57,624 nt of DNA. Origin: UBA8752 sp964223495. Lineage in GTDB: Bacteria; Bacteroidota; Bacteroidia; Flavobacteriales_D; Sanyastnellaceae. Position numbers and translations under genes: made by a program. Below the pieces are notes generated by a model, which was given only the letters and a program-made list of their open reading frames with translations, had not been told where the DNA came from and searched no databases. Positions 24,439 through 33,417 of this stretch are shown here, in pieces; position 1 is the stretch's first letter; each line of letters starts with the position of its first letter. The DNA is taken from assembly GCA_964223495.1 (NCBI GenBank), contig CAXQGL010000042.1, forward strand, positions 1 to 57,624. The letters are read 5' to 3'.

Positions 24439-26241
24439 TTGCAAGGGAAACGGACATCCAGACTGAAGGCACTCGCGGGTTGGGCCTGGATACAGGACCA
24501 ATGGAACGAAGGGTTGGGGCCCCGGAATATGGTCATCCTGATGGCGGGCGGCATCGGCATGGTGGCGGGCGGTATGGCGGCATTGCTCAAGAATGGCATA
24601 GGCTGGCTCAGGCAACTGCCATGGATTGCGAGGGGGACCGAAGGGGCCGAGATCCGGTTCATCCTCCCCATCATCGGCTTGGTGCTGACCCACCTGCTCA
24701 TCCGCCGGGTCTTCCTGAATCGCCATCCCGGCCCGGGCATTCCCGCCACGCTGCACGCCATTTCCAGGATGCGGGCCCGGCTGTCCCGAATGTCCATGAT
24801 CAGCCCCGTGTCGGCCACCTTCATCACGGTTGGATTCGGGGGCAGTGCCGGACTTGAAGCCCCGACCGTGCAAAGCAGTGCAGCCATGGCCAGTGAAGCC
24901 GCCGAACGCTTCAACCTCGACTATCGGCACCGTCTGGTCCTGATCGGTTGTGCCGCCACAGCCTCCCTTGCTGCGATGTTCAAGGCCCCCCTTGCCGCCA
25001 TCGTCTTTGCCGTTGAGGTGATCATGATCGACCTCACGACGGCCAGTCTGGTGCCCTTGCTCATCGCCTCGATCTCGGCGCTTCTGACCACCACCTTGTT
25101 CATCGATGGGAATGAACTCATACAGGCCGGTCGCAATCTCCCTGAATGGGATGGAGCCGTGCTGGCTTACCTGCCCTTCGCCATCCTCTGTGGTGTGGCC
25201 TCCGTCTGGTTCAGTGCGGTATACCGGGGCACGGGGCAGGCCATCCGCAAGTTCAAATACCCAGGAACCAGAATCGCCCTGGCCGGAGCAGTCGTTGGTG
25301 GCGTGCTCGTCGCCTTTCCTTCCCTTTATGGTGAGGGCTTCGAGCTGATCAATGACCTGCTGAGGGGACGGTTCGACCGGCTTGATCCCGCCGGACACAG
25401 CATCTTCATCGAAGGGACCACTTTCAGGCTTCTCGCCGTATTGAGCCTGCTGTGGTTGTGCAAGCCCGCCCTGACCGGCCTCACGGTGGGTGCCGGTGGG
25501 GTCGGTGGAATTTTCGCACCGGCCCTTTTCAGCGGAGCCATGCTCGGCGGCATCTACCTCTCAGCCACCGATCTCATTTTTCCCGGTTGGCACCTGATCG
25601 GGGGGCACTTCGTCCTTGCCGGCATGGCGGGATTGATGGCCGGCATCCTCAGGGCACCCCTGACCGCCATCTTCCTCGCCGCGGAGGCGAGCGGTGGTTA
25701 TGACCTGTTCCTTCCACTGATGCTCACCAGTGCCATCGCGTTCCAGACTGCACGATGGATGCGCCCGAACAGCATCTACACCCAGGAACTGGCAGAACGT
25801 GGTGAACTGATCACCCACGACAAGGACAAGGCGGTCCTCACCTTGATGAAGTTGGCTGAGCAGGTTGAACGGGACTTCGATCCCGTGCGCGCCGACATGA
25901 CCCTCGGTGACCTGGTCGAGGTGGTGGCCCGCAGCAAGCGCAACATCCACCCCGTCCTCGATGCCGGAGGACAACTGGTGGGCATCGTGCCCCTTGAGGA
26001 GATCCGAAGCGTGATGTTCGACCGTGAGCGCTACGACTCCCTATCCGTCCATGATTTGATGGTCATGCCCGCGGCCACACTCGAATTGGGCGAGCATATG
26101 GACCGGGTGATGGAGAAATTCGATCGGACGCGCGCCTGGAACCTGCCTGTTCTCGAAGGCGGGCGCTACGTGGGCTTCGTGAGCCGGTCCAAGCTCTTCG
26201 GAGCTTACCGCACCTGGCTGCAGGCTTTCTCGGAAGAATAA
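24439..26241 (+). CDS. CLC-family anion channel/transporter with CBS domains
   Basis: A 600-residue protein with about ten to twelve membrane segments and two C-terminal CBS domains from about residue 475. It starts with TTG at 24439, supported because residues before the first possible ATG (residue 31) resemble the family's cytoplasmic N-terminal helix. Selectivity motifs are G-P-G-I-P (98-102), G-L-E-A-P (138-142) with the gating Glu140, G-I-F-A-P (357-361) and Tyr447. The internal proton glutamate of H+-coupled CLCs is Val194 here. Proline in the first motif replaces the chloride-binding Ser, as in nitrate-selective plant CLCa. So substrate and coupling may differ from the standard chloride/proton exchanger. 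It follows the phosphatase by 18 bases. Confidence 0.9.
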   Translation: MQGKRTSRLKALAGWAWIQDQWNEGLGPRNMVILMAGGIGMVAGGMAALLKNGIGWLRQLPWIARGTEGAEIRFILPIIGLVLTHLLIRRVFLNRHPGPGIPATLHAISRMRARLSRMSMISPVSATFITVGFGGSAGLEAPTVQSSAAMASEAAERFNLDYRHRLVLIGCAATASLAAMFKAPLAAIVFAVEVIMIDLTTASLVPLLIASISALLTTTLFIDGNELIQAGRNLPEWDGAVLAYLPFAILCGVASVWFSAVYRGTGQAIRKFKYPGTRIALAGAVVGGVLVAFPSLYGEGFELINDLLRGRFDRLDPAGHSIFIEGTTFRLLAVLSLLWLCKPALTGLTVGAGGVGGIFAPALFSGAMLGGIYLSATDLIFPGWHLIGGHFVLAGMAGLMAGILRAPLTAIFLAAEASGGYDLFLPLMLTSAIAFQTARWMRPNSIYTQELAERGELITHDKDKAVLTLMKLAEQVERDFDPVRADMTLGDLVEVVARSKRNIHPVLDAGGQLVGIVPLEEIRSVMFDRERYDSLSVHDLMVMPAATLELGEHMDRVMEKFDRTRAWNLPVLEGGRYVGFVSRSKLFGAYRTWLQAFSEE

Positions 26242-26272
26242 TTACCCTGATTCTGAAGAGATTGCATCCGCC

Positions 26273-26294
26273 GAACATGACGAACATCATGTTC
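26273..26294. repeat. Perfect 8-bp inverted repeat before the peroxidase gene
   Basis: GAACATGA-CGAACA-TCATGTTC. The 8-bp arms are exact complements with a 6-base centre. It lies 75 bases before the peroxidase ATG and 31 bases after the CLC stop. There is no T-run, so an operator or RNA processing hairpin is more likely than a terminator. Confidence 0.5.
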
Positions 26295-26368
26295 AACCAG
26301 TGATGGACGTCAATTCGACCGGCACCATCGCGCTCTTCATTTGGTCCTGTAATCCAATTGACAGCGCC

Positions 26369-27766
26369 ATGAACCAGATGACTGCCCCCCAATTCATGAT
26401 GACAGCCGCCCTCGCCCTGCTCGCGGTTGTTCTCCTTCCCGCATGCAACCCCAGCAATGCGGTCAACCCTGAACCCGTCGACAAGGACTTCCAGCTCCTC
26501 GCGACAATCATCGATGCGCTCGGTCAACAGGGATACGCCAACCTCCACATGCCCGACCCGCACGATCTGGCGTCCATCCCCCAGGATGTGCAAAACCCGC
26601 TCACCTATGCCAAGGTCAACCTCGGCCGGATGCTCTTCCACGAAACGGCCCTCGGAATGGACGCCGAGGAGGAGAGCGGCATCGCCACCTTCAGCTGTGC
26701 CAGCTGCCACCACGCCGCAGCCGGTTTCCAAGCCGGTGTCCAACAAGGCCTGGGCGACGGTGGTGTTGGCTTCGGCATACGGGGGGAAGGCCGGGTGATT
26801 TCGCCTGATTACGACCCGACCGCCATCGATCGGCAGCCGATGCGGACCCCGACGGCCATGAATGGTGCCTTCACACCTGTAACCCTGTGGAACGGCCAAT
26901 TCGGCGCCAACGGTCCGAATGCCGGCACGGAGGCCAACTGGACTGAGGGCACCCCCATCGCCGTGAACTACCTCGGCTACGAGGGCCTCGAGACCCAGGC
27001 CATCGCCGGCTTGACCGTGCACCGGATGGCCCCCGACGCCCAGTTCTTCGACCACATGCCCGGTTACGTGCCCCTCTTCGATGAGGCCTTCCCGGATTTC
27101 CCTGAGTCCGAGCGGTACACAGTCGAGACCGCTGGATTGGCGATCGCCGCCTACGAGCGGACCATCATGGCCTCCGAATCTCCTTTCCAGAAATGGTTGA
27201 GGGGTGAGCACACGGCCATGACGGATCAGCAGAAGGAAGGCGCCATGGTGTTCTTCGGTGCGGCCAACTGCGGCACCTGCCACAATGGCCCCGGACTCAC
27301 CGATGGTGGCTTCCACGCCTTGGGCATGCCTGACATGCCCGGCATAGAGGTCCTCGATGCCAATGACAACAACTACGGCTTGTCCGGGTCTGACCTCGCA
27401 CTCGGGCGGGGCGGATTCACCGGCTTGGAAGGCGACAAGCACGCATTCAAGACGCCGCAACTGTACAACCTCAAAGACAGCAAGTTCTACGGCCACGGCG
27501 GGACTTTCTACGACTTGACGGATGTGATCCGCTACAAGTTGACCGGAGAAGCCGCCAAGCCGGAAGCCGCGTCTTTCCTCTCCGACGACTTCCAGCCGGT
27601 GGAATTGACCGAGCAGCAGGAACGTGATTTGTTCGACTTCCTCTCCGATGGACTCTATGATGCCTCGCTCCACCGCTACGTGCCCAACGAGGTGCTCAGT
27701 GGCAACTGCTTCCCCAACAGCGATACTCAGTCGAGCATCGACCTGGGTTGCAACGAACCGGGGTGA
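26369..27766 (+). CDS. Di-haem cytochrome c peroxidase / MauG-family lipoprotein
   Basis: A 465-residue periplasmic lipoprotein. The ATG at 26369 begins a lipoprotein signal peptide with L-L-P-A-C; longer upstream starts would bury it. Two haem c sites, C-A-S-C-H and C-G-T-C-H, sit in the N- and C-terminal halves, as in CcpA/MauG proteins. Features such as Y-A-K-V-N-L-G-R-M-L-F-H-E, P-T-A-M-N-G-A-F and F-K-T-P-Q-L-Y-N-L are family hallmarks. It likely reduces peroxide in the periplasm, or oxidises another substrate as MauG does. The gene ends 6 bases before the convergent M43 protease stop. A perfect palindrome lies upstream. Confidence 0.9.
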   Translation: MNQMTAPQFMMTAALALLAVVLLPACNPSNAVNPEPVDKDFQLLATIIDALGQQGYANLHMPDPHDLASIPQDVQNPLTYAKVNLGRMLFHETALGMDAEEESGIATFSCASCHHAAAGFQAGVQQGLGDGGVGFGIRGEGRVISPDYDPTAIDRQPMRTPTAMNGAFTPVTLWNGQFGANGPNAGTEANWTEGTPIAVNYLGYEGLETQAIAGLTVHRMAPDAQFFDHMPGYVPLFDEAFPDFPESERYTVETAGLAIAAYERTIMASESPFQKWLRGEHTAMTDQQKEGAMVFFGAANCGTCHNGPGLTDGGFHALGMPDMPGIEVLDANDNNYGLSGSDLALGRGGFTGLEGDKHAFKTPQLYNLKDSKFYGHGGTFYDLTDVIRYKLTGEAAKPEAASFLSDDFQPVELTEQQERDLFDFLSDGLYDASLHRYVPNEVLSGNCFPNSDTQSSIDLGCNEPG

Positions 27767-27772
27767 TCCCGA

Positions 27773-29872
27773 TCAGCGCAGGACGAGCAACCGCTCGACC
27801 ACACGGCGGTCCGCCGCGTTCAACTCGATGAAGTGCACCCCCGGTGCCAAGCCTTCGAGTAGGATGCGGCGGCCTCCATTTCCACGAAGCTGCTCCTGTC
27901 GGATGAGCCGTCCGGCCGCATCACGCAATGAAAGGACGGCTGCGTCTCCAGGCCATTGAACGGCGGCTGTCGCTTGGCCAGTGGACGGATTGGGGAAGAG
28001 GTCCATGGACAATTCCGTTTCATGCGGCCCTGCCACCAGCGTCTGCACATTGCCGAGGGAATCGACCCCGTAGACGTTGATGTCGTCCAGAAAGACATTG
28101 TTGCCCCCCTTGGACTCGAACTCGAACCGGATGCGGAGGTTGGGTATCATATAGATTTCATTGTCCACCTCTTCAATGTGCCCGGTCCATTCCGCAGTGC
28201 CCGAGGGATAGAAATTGCCACCGTGGGGTTCAGCCGTAGGGAGGTCGATGATGCCCCTGTGGAATTGGCGCGTATTCCAGGACTCTCCGCAATCCTTGCT
28301 TACCTGGAGTTTGAGCCGGTCATCCGTCTCCCCCGTCGTCCTGTGGCTGTATGCATACTTGTAGGAAATGAACACGGCTGCCATCCCTCCGGCATCGTAG
28401 GTCGTCGAGGTCACGCGGGTGATTTCCCCACCCACATTCTGGCGGTTGCGTACATACAAGGAGCGCGAGCCGGAGTATCCCGTGGTCTCACGGATCTGCC
28501 AAGGCTGACCTTCCTGCGTCTGCACGCTCCATTGACCATCGCTCCATGGACCTTGGCCCGACTCGAAGCCCTCGACCATCGGGGCCGGAAGCATGCCATC
28601 GTCCAGGACCCGAATGACGACCGGATCCACTGAAGTCACCTCACCTGATGCATTTGAAGCGGTCAGGTATACCTCGAACTCTCCAGCCTGTTCGTAGACG
28701 TGCGCCGGGTTGCGGTGGATCGATTCATCGGATCCGGACAGGGTCTGCCCATCGCCGAAATCCCACGACCATGCCGTGACGCCGAAAAAACTGGCGTCCG
28801 TGAATTGAACCGCCTCTCCGAGACAGATTTCGCGCCTGTCCGCGGAAAATTCAGCCCGGCACAGCAGCTCCTCCTCGAACACCCCGGTATCCTCCAGGTT
28901 CTGCATTGTCCAAAGCTGGTCCCGATCGGCCACGTCATCGTTGAGTGCCACCCGCATCCGCGCCCGTTGTCCCAAGGTGTACATGGCGCCGCAATAGCTG
29001 TATTCCATGTAATTCTGAACGTTGTCAAGCGACCCGCAAGTGGTCCGGTCCAGGTCACACAGACCTACCGGGCTGCCAAGGCAGACCGGTGTGTCCTCCA
29101 CGCCATCATCAATGTCGCAATTGTCCTCCTGATTGGGGCTGTTCGAACTGCCCCACGTGTGCGGCAGATTCAACCAGTGACCACATTCGTGGGTCAGGGT
29201 CCGGCTCCTGTAGGGGTTGCTCGTGCCGATGCTGCCCACGTAGTCATGGCGAAGGACAATGCCGTCGGTATTGGCTCCCCAATCCGATGGATAATTGGTA
29301 TAGCCTGCCGCTCCTGCAGCACTGGCGGCCACATAGACATTCATGTAGCTCTCCCTGGGCCAGTTGACCAGCTGCTTCATCTCGTTGTTCCCCTCATAGG
29401 TGAGCTCGCTCTGGATACGGTTGATGCCCGAATGGCAATTGCCCTCGGGATCCCGTTTGGCGAGATGGAACTCGACATCCACATCGGCGGCCACGTCCAC
29501 GAAACCGGCCACTATCTGACCGGTGTCCGCGTTCAATTTGCGGAAGTCGGCATTCAGAATGTCCATGGCGTCGTGGATCTGGGCGTCGCTGATGTTCTCT
29601 TCACCATTGTCGTGAATGACGTGGAACACCACGGGAATGATGTAGAGCTCATCATCCTCTCCGCCACGCTGCATCACCTTGCGCGCGGCGACACGGGTCG
29701 CTTCCTCGCTCAATGCCCTTGCCATCGCTGCATCAGGATGGGCAGCATCGAAAGCGGCCTGGGCTTCAGTCTGTCCGCATGAGAGTGGGGTCTGGGCCAA
29801 GGGGGCCAACGTGACGGCAAACAGACATGCTATTGCCACTGACTTGCTGATAAAGGAGAGATGCGATTTCAT
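27773..29872 (-). CDS. M43-family metalloprotease with PKD domain and T9SS sorting domain
   Basis: A 699-residue secreted protease. The signal peptide ends near residue 27. The catalytic zinc site is H228-E-C-G-H-W-L-N-L-P-H238 (H-E-x-x-H-x-x-N-x-x-H), the pappalysin/cytophagalysin M43 form, with a Met-turn in N-Y-M-E-Y-S-Y-C near residue 288. A PKD domain follows around 345-425 (W-D-F-G-D-G), then a jelly-roll-like domain, then a type A T9SS sorting domain beginning L-F-P-N-P-S-T-G-Q and ending V-E-R-L-L-V-L-R. It should be exported across the outer membrane by T9SS; gldH, related to gliding/T9SS, is close by. Function is probably extracellular protein degradation. Confidence 0.93.
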   Translation of the reverse strand: MKSHLSFISKSVAIACLFAVTLAPLAQTPLSCGQTEAQAAFDAAHPDAAMARALSEEATRVAARKVMQRGGEDDELYIIPVVFHVIHDNGEENISDAQIHDAMDILNADFRKLNADTGQIVAGFVDVAADVDVEFHLAKRDPEGNCHSGINRIQSELTYEGNNEMKQLVNWPRESYMNVYVAASAAGAAGYTNYPSDWGANTDGIVLRHDYVGSIGTSNPYRSRTLTHECGHWLNLPHTWGSSNSPNQEDNCDIDDGVEDTPVCLGSPVGLCDLDRTTCGSLDNVQNYMEYSYCGAMYTLGQRARMRVALNDDVADRDQLWTMQNLEDTGVFEEELLCRAEFSADRREICLGEAVQFTDASFFGVTAWSWDFGDGQTLSGSDESIHRNPAHVYEQAGEFEVYLTASNASGEVTSVDPVVIRVLDDGMLPAPMVEGFESGQGPWSDGQWSVQTQEGQPWQIRETTGYSGSRSLYVRNRQNVGGEITRVTSTTYDAGGMAAVFISYKYAYSHRTTGETDDRLKLQVSKDCGESWNTRQFHRGIIDLPTAEPHGGNFYPSGTAEWTGHIEEVDNEIYMIPNLRIRFEFESKGGNNVFLDDINVYGVDSLGNVQTLVAGPHETELSMDLFPNPSTGQATAAVQWPGDAAVLSLRDAAGRLIRQEQLRGNGGRRILLEGLAPGVHFIELNAADRRVVERLLVLR

Positions 29873-29967
29873 GGGCTTGCGGGCGGGGCAAGATAAGCCG
29901 AGTCATACCGGTTGTCACGTTCAGGGGTCCTGAGCAATCCGCCTTCCGGGAATGAACGCGACGGAAT

Positions 29968-29975
29968 TAGCTTTG
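29968..29975 (+). promoter_or_regulatory. Candidate -7 promoter element of rhodanese gene (TAGCTTTG)
   Basis: TAGCTTTG is a perfect match to TAnnTTTG and ends 5 bases before the ATG at 29981, implying a leaderless mRNA. Confidence 0.55.
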
Positions 29976-29980
29976 GATGC

Positions 29981-30466
29981 ATGACGAGGTTCAATAGTTC
30001 AACCATTTTCCCGGTCCTGATGTTGGCCGGTCTGGTCCTGATCTCCGTGGAAAGCATCGGATGTGCGTCGGAAGGATCAGCTGCTGAATCCAAGATGGAG
30101 GAAGCACAACCCAATCTCACGGTCGCACGGGACATCAGTGATGTCGAGCTGGTGGCCCTTCTCAATGACCGACCGAACCTCCTGCTGGTTGATGTGCGGA
30201 CCGACAGGGAATGGCAGAAGGGGCACATCGGCGGGGCCTGCTTCCTCGATTTCCTTGAGGACGACTTTCGCGAACGCGCATCGTCATTGCCGAAGGACCG
30301 GCCCATTGCCGTCTATTGTGCCGCAGGTGGACGCAGTGCCGATGCGATGGTATTCCTCTCGAATGCCGGATTCAAGGAAGTGTACAACCTCCGCGGTGGA
30401 TTCTACGGTTGGGAGGATGCCGGCCATGAGGTCTCGAACGGACCTCCCGTCCCCCTTCCCGAATAA
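29981..30466 (+). CDS. Rhodanese-domain lipoprotein
   Basis: A 161-residue protein. The ATG at 29981 starts a signal peptide with a lipobox-like S-I-G-C near residue 28, so a lipid-anchored envelope protein is likely. The rhodanese domain covers the rest: L-L-L-V-D-V-R-T-D-R-E-W-Q-K-G-H-I, and the active loop V-Y-C-A-A-G-G-R-S with the persulfide-carrying Cys. The G-G-F-Y-G-W segment closes the domain as usual. It may transfer sulfane sulfur in the periplasm; the partner is unknown. It is convergent with gldH, stops 5 bases apart. Confidence 0.88.
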   Translation: MTRFNSSTIFPVLMLAGLVLISVESIGCASEGSAAESKMEEAQPNLTVARDISDVELVALLNDRPNLLLVDVRTDREWQKGHIGGACFLDFLEDDFRERASSLPKDRPIAVYCAAGGRSADAMVFLSNAGFKEVYNLRGGFYGWEDAGHEVSNGPPVPLPE

Positions 30467-30471
30467 GAGGT

Positions 30472-30945
30472 TCAATCGACCGTCCGGTCGAACAGGCTGA
30501 ACCGGATGTCGCTCAGCCCCGGCAATGGGTCCTTGCGCATGGCGTGGACCACGTCCAAGGTATAGGTTCCCGGAAGGGGAAATGCCACACCCTTCTTGTA
30601 CCCGATCCGATGGTCGATCCAGCTCCGGCCACTGCCGTACCACCTGCCATCCGGTCCTGCCAACGGACAGGCCAGAGTGTCCGTAAGCGTCCTGCCATTC
30701 GGATAGGTGAGGCGCACGAAGAGATACAGGTTGGAAAAGGGATAATCCTGGTTGTGTCGCAGGCCCAACTGCAAGTCGTGCCGGTGCTCGGGCTGCTTCA
30801 CATCAAAAGTCAACCGCACCGTATCCTGCGCGTACCAGCCATCCGTATCCACCATGGCCGAATCTGCTGCAACCGGACCAGGGCCACATCCAACCATGAC
30901 GCATGCACTCAGGACGGCACCTGTCAGCAGTGGGAAGTACCTCAT
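30472..30945 (-). CDS. gldH: Gliding motility lipoprotein GldH
   Basis: A 157-residue lipoprotein with lipobox V-M-V-G-C (Cys20). The body matches GldH: L-G-L-R-H-N-Q-D-Y-P-F-S-N-L-Y-L, then L-T-Y-P-N-G-R-T-L-T-D-T-L, G-P-D-G-R-W-Y-G-S-G and G-T-Y-T-L-D-V-V-H-A-M-R. GldH is needed for gliding in Flavobacterium and is found widely in the phylum even in non-gliders. The start overlaps the ricT stop as ATGA, a conserved neighbour order. It is likely anchored in the outer or inner membrane facing the periplasm. Confidence 0.88.
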   Translation of the reverse strand: MRYFPLLTGAVLSACVMVGCGPGPVAADSAMVDTDGWYAQDTVRLTFDVKQPEHRHDLQLGLRHNQDYPFSNLYLFVRLTYPNGRTLTDTLACPLAGPDGRWYGSGRSWIDHRIGYKKGVAFPLPGTYTLDVVHAMRKDPLPGLSDIRFSLFDRTVD

Positions 30946-32198
30946 CCTTGAGGCGCTTTTCCGTTGCCACGGCCCTTTCTCCGCTTTTTTCTTCTCTTGC
31001 CGCTTCCGCCCTGGGCACCGGACCGCGATGGATCCCCACCGGCTTGAGCAGACCCGTCCGTTCCCCGGTTGCGGCGGCGGCCACCTTTGCGGCGGTGGCG
31101 ACCCGTCGAGTCGAAACGCCCGACATCGTCCTGTCCGACAACGTCGCCATACAGGGCGTCCTCGGGAGCGGCCTCGGCCTCGATGGCATAGCCCTGAAGG
31201 TCATCGGGCTTCTCACCCCGCGCATTCATTTCCATGATGTGCTTGACGTCATCGAGGTCAATCGGAATGGGCGATGCCCCGGGATCGTCGAAATATTGGA
31301 ACCACATCCGGCCTCCGAAGATGTCCGTCTTGAAATGACCGGCCTTGCCTTTCCGGGTCATCAGTTTTGTACTCGGAGGAGGAAACTGTGCCACCGCCTC
31401 CTTGTATTGGTCCAGCTCGAAATTGAGGCAACACTTGAGCTTGCCGCATTGACCAGCCAGTTTCTGGGGGTTCAGCGAGAGTTGCTGGTAACGCGCCGCA
31501 CCCGTGGAAACGCTGCGGAAATCGGTCAACCATGTCGAACAGCACAGCTCCCGTCCACATACCCCGATGCCGCCCAACCTCGCGGATTCCTGTCGTGCCC
31601 CGATCTGGCGCATTTCCACGCGAACCTTGAATGCAGCGGCCAGCGCACGGACCAGTTCCCGGAAATCGACACGCTGTTCCGCGGTGTAGTAGAAGGTGCA
31701 CTTGGTTCCATCGGCCTGGAATTCCACATCCCCCAATTTCATCTCCAGCTTGTGGTCGGGGATGATGCGTCTGGCTTCCGACAAGGTGTCGTCCTCACGG
31801 TTCCGCGAGTTCTGCCAGGTCGTGATGTCGTCCATTTCCGCCTTGCGGACGACCCGTTTGATTTCGTGGGTGTCCTTGACCCCCTTGGCCTTCATTTGAG
31901 CACGGACCAGCTCACCGGTCAATGAGACGATGCCCATGTCCTCTCCGGGCGAGGCGTCCACGACGGCCACATCTCCCGTCTGCACCCGACGGCCTTGGCC
32001 AATCCGGTAGTATCCCTTGCGGTTCCGTTTGAACCTCACCTCGACAATGTCGAATGGGCGCTGGCCTTCAGGAATGGGTACGCCCTCGAGCCAGTCGAAC
32101 ACGGTCATGACGTCACAACCGCAATTGCCGCAATTGCCATTTGAACGGCACCCCATCGGCTTGCCGTCCGGTCCTTTCCTGCATGAAGCGCATCCCAT
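30942..32198 (-). CDS. ricT: PSP1/RicT-family iron-sulfur protein
   Basis: A 418-residue cytoplasmic protein. The N-terminus has a Cys cluster at 3, 6, 17, 23, 26 and 28. The PSP1 domain contains G-G-I-G-V-C-G-R-E-L-C-C and G-Q-C-G-K-L-K-C-C-L, the cysteines that in B. subtilis RicT (YaaT) help bind [4Fe-4S] clusters with RicA and RicF; those partners are not seen here. The last 60 residues are a highly basic Gly/Arg/Lys tail, suggesting RNA binding. In Firmicutes RicT controls mRNA processing and development; in Bacteroidota its role is unclear. It lies between gldH (overlapping) and holB (72 bases away). A TATCTTCG promoter motif is 46 bases upstream of the ATG. Confidence 0.88.
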   Translation of the reverse strand: MGCASCRKGPDGKPMGCRSNGNCGNCGCDVMTVFDWLEGVPIPEGQRPFDIVEVRFKRNRKGYYRIGQGRRVQTGDVAVVDASPGEDMGIVSLTGELVRAQMKAKGVKDTHEIKRVVRKAEMDDITTWQNSRNREDDTLSEARRIIPDHKLEMKLGDVEFQADGTKCTFYYTAEQRVDFRELVRALAAAFKVRVEMRQIGARQESARLGGIGVCGRELCCSTWLTDFRSVSTGAARYQQLSLNPQKLAGQCGKLKCCLNFELDQYKEAVAQFPPPSTKLMTRKGKAGHFKTDIFGGRMWFQYFDDPGASPIPIDLDDVKHIMEMNARGEKPDDLQGYAIEAEAAPEDALYGDVVGQDDVGRFDSTGRHRRKGGRRRNRGTDGSAQAGGDPSRSGAQGGSGKRRKKRRKGRGNGKAPQG

Positions 32199-32244
32199 CT
32201 TCCCGGTCCGAATCGCTGGCCGGGAACATTCCCGACGTACCCTC

Positions 32245-32252
32245 CGAAGATA
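32245..32252 (-). promoter_or_regulatory. Candidate -7 promoter element of ricT-gldH (TATCTTCG)
   Basis: Minus-strand TATCTTCG, 46 bases before the ricT ATG. It would drive ricT and the overlapping gldH. Confidence 0.45.
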
Positions 32253-32270
32253 ACGCGATGAAGGGTCGTC

Positions 32271-33398
32271 CTATCGCGGTCGATGCAGAAGTTCCATCAT
32301 CCGCATGCTCAAATCGAGGAAGACCGTCCTCCCGTAGACATTGCCGGCCACATCACGGGTTGCCTTCTCCAATTCTGCCTGCATGTCCACAATGTTGCCG
32401 TGGTGGATGTAAGGGGAGAATTTTTCTGCGAAGCCCCTTTCGGAAGTGCGCAACCGCACGGCACTTGCAGCACCGTAATTGCCGACGATGCACTGTCGGA
32501 GCATGTGGAGCGCATAGGCCAGGAACTGCTTCTGCTGCTCGCGGCCCAAGTCGTGGAAACTGTCGGCGAGCTTCGCGGCCTTCCGTCCGTCCCTGGCAAA
32601 TGCCGCCCGCATCCATTCCACGAACATGGCGAATTCTCCCGCCGCATCCTCGGCCATGAGCCGACGCGCCCTTGCCAGGTCTCCTTCGGCGAGTCCGGTA
32701 GCATCCAACACCTGCTCCTCAGTCGCCCCGAGACCGCGCAGCCATTGTCCAATGACCTCGCTTTCCACGGGCGGTACCGGCACAATCTGCGTCCGGCTCA
32801 GGATGGTCGCCAACAGGCTTTCGGTCGAATCCGCCAACAGGATGAACACCGTCTTCCGGGGCGGTTCCTCGATGACCTTGAGCAATTTGTTGGCGGTGTC
32901 CGTCCTCATCCATTGGGCACCCCAGATGATCTGGACCTTCCATCCACCCGCATGGGCCGTCAAGGACAGCCGACGCAGCACATCGGCAGCCTCATGGACG
33001 GAAATGAACGGCTGCTTGTTGCCGACCGCCATGCGCTCCCTGAGGTCCTCCATATCGAAGTGGGGACCCACTTCACGCAGCAACTCACGCCAAGTGCCCA
33101 ATTGGTCGGCACTCAGCGCCTTGTCCTTGCCCGCGGGCTTGACGACGGGAAAAGTGAAGTGGAGATCGGGGTGCTGGAACTGGTCGTGCTGTTGGCAGGC
33201 TGGGCAGGCCCCGCAGGGATCGAAGGAAGTGCGGTCGGTGCAATGCAGCCGTCGGGCAAGGCCCATGGCCAAGGCGAGGCCCCCACGACCGGGGGGGCCG
33301 GTGAACAGCATGGCGTGTGCCAAGGTCCCCGCGTCCGCCTGTTCAGCAAGCCGAGCTGCGAGCGTATCCTGTCCCAAGGCTTCATGCACCGCTTCCAT
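32271..33398 (-). CDS. holB: DNA polymerase III delta prime-type clamp-loader subunit
   Basis: A 375-residue AAA+ protein from the ATG at 33398. The P-loop region reads G-P-P-G-R-G-G-L, lacking the Lys, as is usual for the non-hydrolysing delta prime subunit. A Zn module follows with C-T-D-R-T-S-F-D-P-C-G-A-C-P-A-C. W-M-R-T-D-T-A-N-K-L-L-K-V-I-E-E-P-P and I-L-S-R-T-Q are the clamp-loader hallmarks. It helps load the sliding clamp onto DNA. The open frame continues upstream to 33485, but a TATCTTCG motif 4 bases before this ATG fixes the likely start. The upstream TonB receptor stops 19 bases earlier. Confidence 0.9.
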   Translation of the reverse strand: MEAVHEALGQDTLAARLAEQADAGTLAHAMLFTGPPGRGGLALAMGLARRLHCTDRTSFDPCGACPACQQHDQFQHPDLHFTFPVVKPAGKDKALSADQLGTWRELLREVGPHFDMEDLRERMAVGNKQPFISVHEAADVLRRLSLTAHAGGWKVQIIWGAQWMRTDTANKLLKVIEEPPRKTVFILLADSTESLLATILSRTQIVPVPPVESEVIGQWLRGLGATEEQVLDATGLAEGDLARARRLMAEDAAGEFAMFVEWMRAAFARDGRKAAKLADSFHDLGREQQKQFLAYALHMLRQCIVGNYGAASAVRLRTSERGFAEKFSPYIHHGNIVDMQAELEKATRDVAGNVYGRTVFLDLSMRMMELLHRPR

Positions 33399-33402
33399 AT
33401 CC

Positions 33403-33410
33403 CGAAGATA
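33403..33410 (-). promoter_or_regulatory. Candidate -7 promoter element of holB (TATCTTCG)
   Basis: Minus-strand TATCTTCG with a 4-base gap to the ATG at 33398. It predicts a leaderless message and supports that start over the longer frame. Confidence 0.55.
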
Positions 33411-33417
33411 AAGGGCG

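Noticed and set aside
26063..27673. A 536-codon minus-strand open frame opposite the di-haem peroxidase
   Set aside because: Shadow of a gene with two CxxCH motifs, lipobox and full family signature.
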